Shown: positions 17,760 through 25,074 of the stretch, in pieces | Layout of the letters: each line of letters opens with the position of its first letter | How positions within the stretch are numbered: the stretch's first letter is position 1 | Assembly: GCF_003947415.1 (NCBI RefSeq) | Contig: NZ_QHKL01000001.1 | Span: 744,001 to 808,000, forward strand | Reading direction: 5' to 3' | Source: Amycolatopsis sp. WAC 01376 | Lineage (GTDB): Bacteria > Actinomycetota > Actinomycetes > Mycobacteriales > Pseudonocardiaceae | Length of the DNA stretch: 64,000 bases | The notes under the pieces: model-generated | Told to the model about the DNA's origin: nothing | The model's database searches: none | The model's input: only the letters and a program-made list of their open reading frames with translations | Translations under genes and position numbers: made by a program

Positions 17760-18311
17760 ATGGCCCTCATCAAGAAGCAACCGCGCTCGAAGTTCTATGA
17801 ACTGCTGCAGGCGCAGATCCACAACGAGTTCAACGCCTCCCAGCAGTACATCGCGCTGGCGGTCTGGTTCGACGCCGAGGACCTGCCGCAGCTCGCGAAG
17901 CACTTCTACAAGCAGTCCGTCGAGGAGCGGAACCACGCGATGGCGCTGATCCAGTACATGCTGGACACCGACCACCACGTGGAGATCCCCGGCACCGGCG
18001 ACGTGCGCAACACCTTCTCCGACGTCACCGAGCTCATCGAGCTCGCGCTGCAGCAGGAGAAGGACGTCGCGACCGACATCCAGCAGCTGGCCAAGGCCGC
18101 CCGCGCCGAAGAGGACTACATCGGCGAGCAGTTCACGCAGTGGTTCCTCAAGGAGCAGGTCGAAGAGATCTCCCAGATGTCCACGCTGCTCAACATCGTC
18201 AAACGCGCGAACGGCAACCTGTTCGAGGTGGAGAACCACCTGCACCGCGAATCCATCGGAGACGGCGGCGCCGACTCGGGGATGCCCCCGGTCGCCGGCG
18301 GCGCGCTCTGA
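17760..18311 (+). CDS. Ferritin (BfrB-type iron-storage protein)
   Basis: A 183-residue four-helix ferritin that oxidises Fe(II) and stores it as a mineral core in a 24-mer. Ferroxidase ligands are visible: Glu and Tyr in QIHNEFNASQQYIALAVWF, the E-x-x-H pair in SVEERNHAMALIQY, and Glu/Gln in the later helices (TQWFLKEQVEEI). It resembles mycobacterial BfrB rather than haem bacterioferritin, because no Met haem ligand is apparent. No strong Shine-Dalgarno precedes the ATG. Clustered iron boxes upstream imply IdeR control, and a clear terminator follows. Confidence 0.92.
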   Translation: MALIKKQPRSKFYELLQAQIHNEFNASQQYIALAVWFDAEDLPQLAKHFYKQSVEERNHAMALIQYMLDTDHHVEIPGTGDVRNTFSDVTELIELALQQEKDVATDIQQLAKAARAEEDYIGEQFTQWFLKEQVEEISQMSTLLNIVKRANGNLFEVENHLHRESIGDGGADSGMPPVAGGAL

Positions 18312-18335
18312 CGCACTGACGCTCTCCCACCACAA

Positions 18336-18377
18336 GGAAAACCCGGGCTCTCCCCCTTGGAGCAGCCCGGGTTTTCC
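18336..18377. terminator. Rho-independent-type terminator after ferritin
   Basis: GGAAAACCCGGGCT at 18336-18349 pairs perfectly over 14 bp with 18364-18377 around a 14-base loop. It lies between the ferritin stop and the stop of the convergent gene, with A and T runs on both sides, so it can terminate in both directions. Confidence 0.85.
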
Positions 18378-18392
18378 CGTTTCGCGGATGCC

Positions 18393-19238
18393 TCAGCTGA
18401 ACTGGCACTCCTGGTTGATGCTGGTCAGCAGGATACTGACGGCCGCCCCGTCGTTGGACACGAAGATCCGGTACGCGCTGACCGCGCTGGCCGGGGCCAC
18501 GTAGGCGCTGCCGTCCTTGGTGGTGCCGGGATACGCGGCGAGGATGTCCGCCTCGGTCGAACCGACGCCGATCCCCTCCGGGGTGTGCACCGTGCCCGCC
18601 GGGTTGATGACGGTGATCCCGTCGCCCTCGGTCAGCGACACCGACGTCGGCCCCGGAACGGCCGCTCCCTCCGCGTAGCCGTAGGTGCAGGCGCCCCGGA
18701 CTTCCCTCGCCCGCAGCGGACCGGCGGTGGCCTCCGCCTCGGACTCGCTCATCCCGAGCCGGAGCTTGCCGAAGCCGACAGCGGTCAGGAGCGCGCCGGA
18801 AGTCACCTTGCCCTGCGTCGGCGGCTTCGTGGCGGCAGTGCTCTTCGGCGGCTTGACAGGCCCGTCGGAGGCCGTCGACGTCACAGGCGCGGACGCCTGG
18901 CTCGTCGGTGCCGCCGGCGAGGACACCGGCGGCTGTGGACTCGCCGGTCCGGGCTGCGCCGAACTCGACGAGGCCGCCGCCCCCATGGTGAGCTGGTCAC
19001 CGCCGGGGAAGGCCGCGCCGTTGTCCTTGTCGTGGATCGTGAAGATCGCGAGCCCGCCGCCCAGCATGACCACCGCGGCGGCCATCCCGCTCGTCGTCTG
19101 CATCAACTGGCGGCGGCGACGGCGACGACGGGCGCCCGCGACGATCGTCTCGGGATTCAGCGTGGAGCCCACGCCCAACCGGTCATCCGAGAACAGGTCA
19201 CGCAGCTTCTGCTGCACGTCCTCTTCGGACATGTTCAT
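18393..19238 (-). CDS. Single-pass membrane protein partnered with a SigE-type sigma factor
   Basis: A 281-residue protein. It has a short acidic cytoplasmic N-terminus, an Arg-rich patch (GARRRRRRRQL), one transmembrane helix (~50-68), a Pro/Ser/Thr-rich linker, and a C-terminal globular domain (~150-281). That domain has repeated GxxxLGM/S-x-x-E elements (FGKLRLGMSESEAEATAG, then GIGVGSTEADILAAYPG) reminiscent of BLIP/OmlA-like folds. The gene overlaps the sigma factor stop as ATGA, and GGGAGGG precedes the chosen ATG at 19238. The arrangement suggests an anti-sigma factor or sensor for the upstream sigma, although no zinc-finger anti-sigma motif is present. Confidence 0.75.
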   Translation of the reverse strand: MNMSEEDVQQKLRDLFSDDRLGVGSTLNPETIVAGARRRRRRRQLMQTTSGMAAAVVMLGGGLAIFTIHDKDNGAAFPGGDQLTMGAAASSSSAQPGPASPQPPVSSPAAPTSQASAPVTSTASDGPVKPPKSTAATKPPTQGKVTSGALLTAVGFGKLRLGMSESEAEATAGPLRAREVRGACTYGYAEGAAVPGPTSVSLTEGDGITVINPAGTVHTPEGIGVGSTEADILAAYPGTTKDGSAYVAPASAVSAYRIFVSNDGAAVSILLTSINQECQFS

Positions 19239-19816
19239 CCCGCTTCCCTCCCTTCGTCCTTGGGCTCGAACAAGGCGAGCTTCGTACGCAACGAAGCGAT
19301 CGCCTTGCTCGCCTGGCTTTTGACGGTGCCCTGGCTGACCCCGAGCGAATCCGCGATCTCCGCTTCGGACAGCCCCTCGTAGTAACGCAGGACCATCACC
19401 GCGCGTTGCCTCGGCGGCAGCGCCCGTAACGCCTGCCACAGCGGCTCGTGTTCGAACGGGTCGGCCGGGCTGTACGGCTGGGTCTCCGGCAGGTCGGCGA
19501 CCAGGCTCTCGCGTTTGGTCCGGCGCCAGCGGCTGATGTGCGCGTTGGCCATCGAACGGCGGATGTAGGCCATCGGGTCGCCGGTCTTGTGCTGGACGTA
19601 CGACCAGCGGGAGCCGATCTTCTCCAGCACCGTCTGGACGAGGTCGGCGGCGTCGTGCGGATTCCCGGTGAGGGCGTGCCCGTACCTCAGCAGACCCGGC
19701 AGGCCGGCCCGCACGAAGTCGCCGAAGTCGGTGAGCTCACCCGGCACAGCACTCTCCCGGCTCTCGCCGGTCCACTGGACGTCCGTCTCCGGCATGACCG
19801 TCGCGGCTACGGTCAC
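19235..19816 (-). CDS. SigE-family ECF RNA polymerase sigma factor
   Basis: A 193-residue sigma-70-like factor. Region 2 is GLPGLLRYGHALTGNPHDAA with DLVQTVLEKI after it; region 4 is LPPRQRAVMVLRYYEGLSEA followed by an HTH (SLGVSQGTVKSQASKAIASL). I chose the GTG at 19816 because AGGAGG lies 8 bp upstream; the frame is open to 19993 but lacks a comparable start. It shares ATGA with the downstream membrane protein, which probably controls it. ECF factors of this group usually respond to envelope stress. Promoter targets cannot be inferred here. Confidence 0.88.
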   Translation of the reverse strand: MTVAATVMPETDVQWTGESRESAVPGELTDFGDFVRAGLPGLLRYGHALTGNPHDAADLVQTVLEKIGSRWSYVQHKTGDPMAYIRRSMANAHISRWRRTKRESLVADLPETQPYSPADPFEHEPLWQALRALPPRQRAVMVLRYYEGLSEAEIADSLGVSQGTVKSQASKAIASLRTKLALFEPKDEGREAG

Positions 19817-19952
19817 CGTATCGCCTCCTCCCGGGGTCACCTGGCCAGATTCGCCTGGCCCACCTCTCCCGAAACGCATGACCGCCCCCACAGGTTGTCT
19901 TCCGCCGCGAACCACTTCGAGAGACGCCCGCTCTCCTGAGGAGTTGCCTGCT

Positions 19953-20306
19953 TCAACGTCTCGACAGGGACTCGGGAATTCTGAACGAACCATCCTTCTG
20001 AACAGGGAATTCGTGTACGGCCACCACAGCGTTACGCGGTATCGGGCCGTAGACGTGCGGAAAGTGGATTCCGGCCGGATGCGGCGGGTCGCCGTCCTCC
20101 CAGACGACGGGCGCGCCGACGAGCGCCGGGTCGATCTCCAGCAGCACCAGGTCGGTGCGGCCGGGGAACACGGCGTTGGCCGGGATATGCGCCGTTCCGG
20201 GGTCCGAGCAGTGGATGAAGCCGTCGGAATCGAGCGACGCGGCGGTGTAGACGCCGCCCTCGGGCACCGCCGCCCACTCGGCTCGTCCGCAAATATGGAG
20301 GATCAC
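19953..20306 (-). CDS. DUF952-family protein
   Basis: A 117-residue protein matching DUF952: ILHICGRAEWAAVPEGGVYT at the N-terminus, SDGFIHCSDPG, and HPAGIHFPHVYGPIP near the end. The family is small, soluble and without known function; conserved His and Asp residues suggest an enzyme-like pocket. I prefer the GTG at 20306, which starts directly at the family VILHI and has GAGGA at proper spacing. An ATG at 20324 would place the start inside a palindromic repeat. Confidence 0.78.
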   Translation of the reverse strand: MILHICGRAEWAAVPEGGVYTAASLDSDGFIHCSDPGTAHIPANAVFPGRTDLVLLEIDPALVGAPVVWEDGDPPHPAGIHFPHVYGPIPRNAVVAVHEFPVQKDGSFRIPESLSRR

Positions 20307-20319
20307 GCGCCCATCCTCG

Positions 20320-20369
20320 CGCATTTCGTCCTCTGGATGCGGTCGTTCGCATCCAGAGGACGAAACGCG
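20320..20369. repeat. CGCATTT-GTCCTCT family inverted repeat, copy 2
   Basis: Two 22-base arms (20320-20341 and 20348-20369) pair at 21 of 22 positions around a 6-base loop. The core CGCATTTCGTCCTCT differs by one base from the 10260 copy. It lies between the end of the DUF5926 gene and the start of the DUF952 gene, both leftward, so it may terminate the former or insulate the latter. Confidence 0.75.
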
Positions 20370-20376
20370 GAGAGGG

Positions 20377-21261
20377 TCAGCGGATGGTGAGCTGGCGGCC
20401 GATCAGGCCGTCGCGCGAGCGGCGCTCGGCGGCGTTGAGCGGCTCGGTGTCGAGGGACTTCAGCGCGGCCTCGAGCCGGACGCCGAGCTGGTCCTTCGCG
20501 TCGGCCCACTCGCGGGCGTGTGCCTCGGTGTCGAGATCCCACACCGGGACGAGCAGGCCGTGCGCCCGGAAGGAACCGGCGTAACGCGAGCCCTCGCCGA
20601 GGCCCACCGCTCCGGCCGCGGACAGCCGCGCAAGCGCTTGCAGCAGCAGGTTCTCCGGTTCGGGGCGGACCCAGCGCAGGTGCGCCCTCTCGCCGGCGAG
20701 CACCCAGTACGCACCCGCGCCGAGACGTTCGGTCGGCATGATCGCCGCGTTCGCGCGCTCGAGCGACAACGCGACGTCACCGCTCGCGTCGGCGTCCTCG
20801 GGGAGCCACCAGGCGAAGTCGTTGTAGAGCGTGACGTCGAGTTCGGCGTTCACGTCGAGCAGATCCTGGAGCCGGGCCTTCTCGTCGGCGGTGGGCGGCG
20901 TCGTGGTGTCCGGCACGGACAGCACGTCACCCTCCTTGGCCTCCAGCACCCACCGCAGCGCGCGGCCGAGGTCGCGGCTGATGTCCGAGGACCGGGTCTG
21001 CACCTGCATGCCGATGTAGCGCTCGCCGTCGGACCGGACGAACGCGGCCGCCGCCATCGGCAGCACAGTGCCGAGGGTGACCTTCTCGCCGGAACCCGCC
21101 AGCGTGAGCGTCGCCGTCGCCGACGGGACGAACTCGCGCAGCGCGATCAGCTCGGTTTCCGCCGCGAGCCCCTCGAAGGGCTGGCCGACGAAGACGTCGC
21201 GCACCTTCGGCTTGCGATCCGAGGTCGTCTTGGGACCCTTCTTGCGCGAACCCTTGCCCAC
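20377..21261 (-). CDS. DUF5926-family protein
   Basis: A 294-residue soluble protein with a Lys/Arg-rich N-terminus (GKGSRKKGPKTTSDRKPK) and a body I recognise as the actinobacterial DUF5926 family (PFEGLAAETELIALREFVPS, YIGMQVQTRSSDISRDLGRA, LYNDFAWWLPEDADASGDVA). No biochemical function is established. The basic tail could bind nucleic acid. The ATG at 21261 is well supported by the conserved N-terminus. It is divergent from the His-rich peptide gene; the Zur-like box lies 166 bp upstream of its start, so it could share that control. Confidence 0.78.
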   Translation of the reverse strand: MGKGSRKKGPKTTSDRKPKVRDVFVGQPFEGLAAETELIALREFVPSATATLTLAGSGEKVTLGTVLPMAAAAFVRSDGERYIGMQVQTRSSDISRDLGRALRWVLEAKEGDVLSVPDTTTPPTADEKARLQDLLDVNAELDVTLYNDFAWWLPEDADASGDVALSLERANAAIMPTERLGAGAYWVLAGERAHLRWVRPEPENLLLQALARLSAAGAVGLGEGSRYAGSFRAHGLLVPVWDLDTEAHAREWADAKDQLGVRLEAALKSLDTEPLNAAERRSRDGLIGRQLTIR

Positions 21262-21426
21262 GTCAGCCTCCTCAAAGCTCGGTTCGGAACGCTATCGCGG
21301 GAAGGCACCCGCCCGGTAAGGCCCCCGGCGTTGGTGACCAAGACGGCGCGGACGACACCCGGCAGCCCGCCGGATCGACCGGATCGGCTGGCTTCAGCGG
21401 CCGTTCGGGTATCACGCAGACGTGAC

Positions 21427-21441
21427 TGAAAACGATTGTCA
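21427..21441. promoter_or_regulatory. Zur-type zinc box
   Basis: TGAAAACGATTGTCA matches the actinobacterial Zur consensus I remember, TGAAAATGATTTTCA, at 13 of 15 positions and is a dyad. It lies 110 bp upstream of the His-rich secreted peptide and 166 bp upstream of the divergent DUF5926 gene. A related Fur-type repressor site is the main alternative. Confidence 0.5.
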
Positions 21442-21551
21442 TCATTCGGACGATCTAACCGCGGGTGATCAGCCTGCCGTTTTCCCCTCACCGCAACGAA
21501 TACTCGATCACGGCGCCATCTCGGCGCCGTAGTGCGGAGAAGGGATCACAG

Positions 21552-21767
21552 ATGAGCACCTCGAAGCGCCGGGCCGCCTTGGCCGCGTTGCCCGTGGCAC
21601 TCGGGCTGATGCTGGCCGGGCCCGCGGTGGGCACGGCTTCGGCCGCGCCGCAGCCGGACAGAGCCGACCACGCCCGCCATTGCCTGCTGCTGTGCGTGGG
21701 CCACCACCACCACGGTCATCACCACCACGGCCTGCACCTGCACCTGGGGCTTTGGCTGCATCTGTAG
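21552..21767 (+). CDS. Small secreted histidine-rich peptide
   Basis: A 71-residue precursor. A Sec-type signal peptide (SKRR, hydrophobic core ALAALPVALGLMLAGPAVG, cleavage after TASA near residue 31) leaves a ~40-residue mature peptide with 13 histidines, including HHHHGHHHH (51-59) and LHLHLGLWLHL at the C-terminus, plus Cys44 and Cys48. The His clusters imply Zn, Ni or Cu binding outside the membrane. GAAGGGA precedes the ATG at 21552. The upstream Zur-like box suggests production under zinc limitation. A GC-rich hairpin follows the stop, separating it from the P450 gene. I know of no named family for it. Confidence 0.75.
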   Translation: MSTSKRRAALAALPVALGLMLAGPAVGTASAAPQPDRADHARHCLLLCVGHHHHGHHHHGLHLHLGLWLHL

Positions 21768-21773
21768 CTCCCG

Positions 21774-21803
21774 GCCGCGCCGGGGCGGACTCCCCGGCGC
21801 GGC
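21774..21803. terminator. GC-rich hairpin between the His-rich peptide and P450 genes
   Basis: GCCGCGCCGGGG (21774-21785) pairs perfectly with 21792-21803 around a 6-base loop, 6 bp after the peptide stop. There is no U tract, but high-GC actinobacterial terminators often lack one. It suggests that the peptide and P450 are separate transcripts. Confidence 0.6.
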
Positions 21804-21827
21804 GCCGGCCCGGGTTACAGTCGGCGG

Positions 21828-22997
21828 GTGTTCGACGTCGCCGACCCGGCCTTCCTCGGGAATCCGTACCCGTATTTCGCCGATCTCCGCGAGCACGGCG
21901 AAGTCCACCGGCACCACGGTCTCGGCATCGCCGTGGCGGTGTCGCACGCGGCGTCGGCCGCCGTCCTGCGGCATCGGGCGCTCGGCCGGATCTGGCAGGA
22001 CGCGCTGCCGGTGGAGCGGTTCGCGTCGTTCAACCTGCTGCACCGCAACTCGCTGCTGGAGAACGAGCCACCCGCCCACACGCGGCTGCGCCGGGTGATC
22101 GCGGGCGCGTTCGGACGCGGGCACGTCCAGCGCCTGCGGCCGATGGTCACCGAACTCGCCGACGGCATGGTCGACGGGCTCGCCGCCGAAATCGCCGAGA
22201 CCGGTTCCGCCGACCTGCTGGCGCATCTCGCGCAGCCGCTGCCGGTCGCGGTCATCGCGGAACTCCTGGGCGTCCCGGTCGAGGACGGGCCGCGCATGGT
22301 CACCTGGTCGAACCACATCGTGAAGATGTACGAGTACGGCCTCGCCGAAGAGAAGCGCGACGCCGCAGAAGCCGCTGCCGCGGAGTTCGTCGACTACCTG
22401 CGTGACGTCGCGAAGCAGCGTGCGGCCTCCCCTGGCGACGACATCGTCAGCGATCTCCTGCGCGGCGAACTCACCGAGGACGAACTGGTCGCGACCGCGG
22501 TCCTGCTGCTGATGGCCGGGCACGAGGCGACCGTGAACGTCATCGGGAACGGCGTCAACGCGCTGCTGACCCACCGCGACCAGTGGGAGCGGCTGGTGGC
22601 CTCGCCGGATCTGCTGGACCCGTGCGTCGAGGAGCTGATCCGCTTCGACGCGCCGCTCCAGCTCTTCGAGCGCACGGCGACCGCCGACGTCGAGATCGCC
22701 GGCTTCCGGGTTGCCGAGGGCGAGAAGATCGGCGCGCTCCTCGGCGCCGCCGCACGCGACCCGAAGGTGTTCGACCGGCCCGACACCCTCGACATCGGCC
22801 GCACCCCGAACGCGCACCTCGGCTTCGGCATGGGCATCCACTACTGCGTCGGCGCCCCGCTCGCGCGAGTGGAGATCGCGGCCGCGCTGTCCGCCCTCGC
22901 CTCGAAACTGCCGGGCTTGAAACTCGCCGAGACCCCGGAACGGCGGCCCGAGTTCGTGATCCGGGGGTTGCGCTCGCTGCCGGTCACCACGGGCTAG
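21828..22997 (+). CDS. Cytochrome P450
   Basis: A 389-residue soluble bacterial P450 that oxidises an unknown substrate using electrons from a ferredoxin. The I-helix motif AGHEAT is at 230-235, the ExxR motif at 269-272 (ELIR), and the haem-binding loop LGFGMGIHYCVGAPLAR has Cys340 as thiolate ligand. The Trp found in many heme loops is absent, as in many CYP105/107-like enzymes. No ferredoxin gene is adjacent. The GTG at 21828 gives the short N-terminus typical of the class. Its TAG overlaps the stop of the convergent monooxygenase within a CTAG palindrome. Confidence 0.92.
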   Translation: MFDVADPAFLGNPYPYFADLREHGEVHRHHGLGIAVAVSHAASAAVLRHRALGRIWQDALPVERFASFNLLHRNSLLENEPPAHTRLRRVIAGAFGRGHVQRLRPMVTELADGMVDGLAAEIAETGSADLLAHLAQPLPVAVIAELLGVPVEDGPRMVTWSNHIVKMYEYGLAEEKRDAAEAAAAEFVDYLRDVAKQRAASPGDDIVSDLLRGELTEDELVATAVLLLMAGHEATVNVIGNGVNALLTHRDQWERLVASPDLLDPCVEELIRFDAPLQLFERTATADVEIAGFRVAEGEKIGALLGAAARDPKVFDRPDTLDIGRTPNAHLGFGMGIHYCVGAPLARVEIAAALSALASKLPGLKLAETPERRPEFVIRGLRSLPVTTG

Positions 22998-23356
22998 GGG
23001 TACTCGACGACCACCTCGTAGAGCGCGGCGTTGGGGGTCGCGACCTCCGCGGCGCGTTCGGTCGACGCCTTGAACACCTGATTCTTGCCTGCCGCTTCCC
23101 AGGCTTCCTTGCTGTCGTAGTGCGTGACGTTGACGAGCTGGAAACGCGAATCCGGCAGCAGCGCCCGGTGGAGCTTGGCGTCACGGAAGCCGGGCGCGTC
23201 CCGCATCAGCTTCGCGCGCTCTCGCCACGTTTCGACGAACTCGTCCACCTGGTCGGCGGGGATCTCGAAGACATTGATGAAGGTGACGCCGTCGTCGGTC
23301 ATGATCGACAGTGTGGAACCTCCAGCGAACTGGAGGTCAACAGTGACCTGGCTCAC
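22994..23356 (-). CDS. Antibiotic biosynthesis monooxygenase (ABM)-family protein
   Basis: A small dimeric alpha-beta barrel protein of the ABM/DUF family: VTFINVFEIPADQVDEFVET, then LVNVTHYDSKEAWEAA, are family-like. Members are cofactor-free oxygenases or haem-degrading enzymes, and the exact role is unclear. The start is uncertain: GTG at 23356 gives 120 residues, while ATG at 23302 gives 102 and begins directly at the conserved domain. A perfect palindrome lies between the two candidates. It converges on the P450 gene with overlapping stops, which need not mean a shared pathway. Confidence 0.75.
   Translation of the reverse strand: MSQVTVDLQFAGGSTLSIMTDDGVTFINVFEIPADQVDEFVETWRERAKLMRDAPGFRDAKLHRALLPDSRFQLVNVTHYDSKEAWEAAGKNQVFKASTERAAEVATPNAALYEVVVEYP
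23318..23337. promoter_or_regulatory. Palindrome ACCTCCAG-4-CTGGAGGT at the ABM gene start
   Basis: An 8-bp perfect dyad. On the minus-strand RNA the loop is UUCG and the 3' arm contains GGAGG, so the hairpin could sequester a ribosome-binding site for the ATG at 23302. Equally it could be a DNA operator. The spacing from GGAGG to that ATG (16 bp) is longer than ideal. Confidence 0.35.
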
Positions 23357-23454
23357 CTCGCGACGTGTCCGTGAGGATCGTGAGTGGCAATGAGGGTTGG
23401 GGCCAAGGGCGGCTTAGATACCTACGTGGTTCCGGCTGCGGTTGGTACCGGCCC

Positions 23455-23513
23455 GAGTCCGTGAAGGCCTCCTTGAGGGACCCAGAGTCCCTCAAGGAGG
23501 CCTTCACGGACTC
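23455..23513. repeat. Perfect 27-bp GAAGGCCTCCTT hairpin
   Basis: Arms 23455-23481 and 23487-23513 are perfectly complementary over 27 bp around a 5-base loop; they begin GAGTCCGTGAAGGCC. This is the longest of three related elements that fill the 358-bp gap 23357-23714, which has no gene. The sequence is nearly the same as the 13031 element, showing a mobile or gene-converted family. Confidence 0.85.
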
Positions 23514-23561
23514 GGCATCGCACGTTGGCCCCACGTGCACCAGCGGTCACAGCGGCTGCGC

Positions 23562-23608
23562 GTGAAGGCCCCCTTCCCTCGGCTCAGCCGAGGAAACTCG
23601 ACCTTCAC
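23562..23608. repeat. Degenerate GAAGG/CCTTC hairpin
   Basis: GTGAAGG at 23562 pairs with CCTTCAC ending at 23608. The interior holds CCTCGGC-TCA-GCCGAGG. It resembles a decayed or rearranged copy of the 23455 element. Confidence 0.55.
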
Positions 23609-23623
23609 ACCTTGCCCAGTACA

Positions 23624-23668
23624 TGAAGGACCCCTTCACTGCGCCTAGCGCAAGGAAGGAGGCCTTCA
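23624..23668. repeat. Third GAAGG/CCTTC hairpin of the cluster
   Basis: TGAAGG-ACC-CCTTCA (23624-23638) is a small self-palindrome, and its left arm can also pair with CCTTCA at 23663-23668; TGCGCCTAGCGCA lies between. It is adjacent to the end of the leftward DUF4328 gene and could contribute to termination. Confidence 0.55.
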
Positions 23669-23714
23669 CGGACACGGGCGGGCAAAAGAACACTGGTACT
23701 GAGCTGAGGTTGCG

Positions 23715-24674
23715 TCAGCGCAGTGAAGAGGCCGGGCGTTCGCGCCGGTCCGGGTCCGGAGCCCCGTCCACCTTCAGCACGCGAAGCAGCCGAAGCCGCT
23801 TCTCCGCCACAGGCGCGAGCAGGCCGGACATGCGCTTCACGAGCAGCGCCGTCACCAGCCCCAGCCCGGCGGCGGCCAGATCGGTCAGCGCGACCAGCAC
23901 GACGCCGTCGGCCAGCGCCTGGACGCCGTCACGGAACCGCCAGACGATGACGAGCCCGAGCAGCAGCCAGTTGAGCATCCAGACGCCCCACCAGATCAGC
24001 ACGAGCCGCGACGGCTTCGGCCGCGTTTCCCGGGTCCGGCGCAGGACGGCGTGTTCGAGTTCGGCGACGATCGGCAGCACCATGATCAGGTTCACCACCG
24101 GCACCAGCGTGAACACCAGCACCTGCCACTGCCGCCTCGGCGGCACCTCGCCGGAGGCGTCCGCGGCGGCGCGCCTCGCCACGAGCAGCCACCACACGGT
24201 GAGCCCCGAAGGCAGCAGCGAAAGGATCGTCGTGAGCAGGCCGGTGGTGATCACGAAGCTGTCGGAGACCGAGACGACGGACGTCGACAACGCGGAGTCG
24301 CGGCTCTGCACGAGCAGGACGTAGCGCCAGATCTCCGACGCCGAGGCGGCGACGGCGAGGGCGGCGAAGGTCCACAGCACCGGCAGGAGGCTGCGCGTGA
24401 TCACCCGCAGCCGCTCCCCCGCGGTGACCTCGCCGGACGCCGTCCCGGGGACGGCGGTCGGGCGGCGCCAGACCAGGTTCGGGAAGCCCCACCTCGGCGG
24501 GACCGGGTACGACGGCGGGCCGGAGTAGCGCTCGGCCACGGGTTTGCGCCGCTGCGGCCAGGCACCGTGGGGCGGCGAAGCGACCCAGCGGACGCGATGG
24601 TGCGCCGGCTGCCGCATCGGCGCCGGGCGAACCGGCGGCACCGGGGTTCTCGGCGGGTAGTGGCCTGGCTGCAC
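23715..24674 (-). CDS. DUF4328 membrane protein
   Basis: A 319-residue protein with a Pro-rich cytoplasmic N-terminus (~90 residues) and about six transmembrane helices. The region from SEIWRYVLLVQSRDSALS through PRRQWQVLVFTLVPVVNLIM to RLVLIWWGVWMLNWLLLG matches DUF4328. No function is known. I chose the GTG at 24674, two bases after the stop of the rhodanese gene, although no clear Shine-Dalgarno is visible; coupling to the rhodanese gene is likely. Three hairpins follow its stop. Confidence 0.75.
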   Translation of the reverse strand: MQPGHYPPRTPVPPVRPAPMRQPAHHRVRWVASPPHGAWPQRRKPVAERYSGPPSYPVPPRWGFPNLVWRRPTAVPGTASGEVTAGERLRVITRSLLPVLWTFAALAVAASASEIWRYVLLVQSRDSALSTSVVSVSDSFVITTGLLTTILSLLPSGLTVWWLLVARRAAADASGEVPPRRQWQVLVFTLVPVVNLIMVLPIVAELEHAVLRRTRETRPKPSRLVLIWWGVWMLNWLLLGLVIVWRFRDGVQALADGVVLVALTDLAAAGLGLVTALLVKRMSGLLAPVAEKRLRLLRVLKVDGAPDPDRRERPASSLR

Positions 24675-24676
24675 GG

Positions 24677-25027
24677 TTACAGCACTTCGGGTTCGACGCC
24701 GGGATGCTCGCCGACCATCGGGCGCCCCTCCTGCCTCCAGGAGCCCATCCCGCCGGCGACGTTCACCGCGTCCCAGCCGCTCGCGTTGAGCCACGCGGCG
24801 GCGCGAGCGGACCGGCCGCCGCTGCGGCAGATCACGTAGACCGGCTGGTCGTCGGGCAGCTCGTCGAGTTCGCCGACGCGCGCGGGCAGTTCACCCATCG
24901 GGATGTGCTTGGCTCCCGGCGCGTGTCCGGCGGCCCACTCGTCGTCCTCGCGGACGTCGAGCAGCGCGACGCCGTCCTTCGGCAGGTCACGGACGGCGAC
25001 GGTCGGGATGTCAGCAGGGCTCACCAC
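24677..25027 (-). CDS. Single-domain rhodanese-like sulfurtransferase
   Basis: A 116-residue rhodanese domain. The active-site loop is CRSGGRS with Cys67; LLDVREDDEWAAGHAPGAKH and INxxxGGM-type NVAGGMGSWRQEG are family landmarks. Such proteins pass sulfane sulfur between donors and acceptors such as cyanide or thioredoxin, in the cytoplasm. It sits between the acetate-type symporter and the DUF4328 gene, with a 47-bp gap and a 2-bp gap respectively. No partner in sulfur metabolism is visible. Confidence 0.9.
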   Translation of the reverse strand: MVSPADIPTVAVRDLPKDGVALLDVREDDEWAAGHAPGAKHIPMGELPARVGELDELPDDQPVYVICRSGGRSARAAAWLNASGWDAVNVAGGMGSWRQEGRPMVGEHPGVEPEVL

Positions 25028-25074
25028 GCTGCCATCCTCGCATCCCGTCCCGTTGCGCGCGCGTGAAGAGGCAC

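Noticed and set aside
21552-22997. His-rich peptide plus P450 as a P450-modified RiPP system (WxH near the C-terminus)
   Set aside because: A GC-rich terminator-like hairpin separates the genes, the peptide has a normal Sec signal, and a Zur-like box explains it better. It is not fully excluded.
23455-23668. CRISPR-like array in the 358-bp gap
   Set aside because: The repeats are inverted hairpins of differing arms and spacing, with no regular direct repeat or unique spacers and no cas genes.
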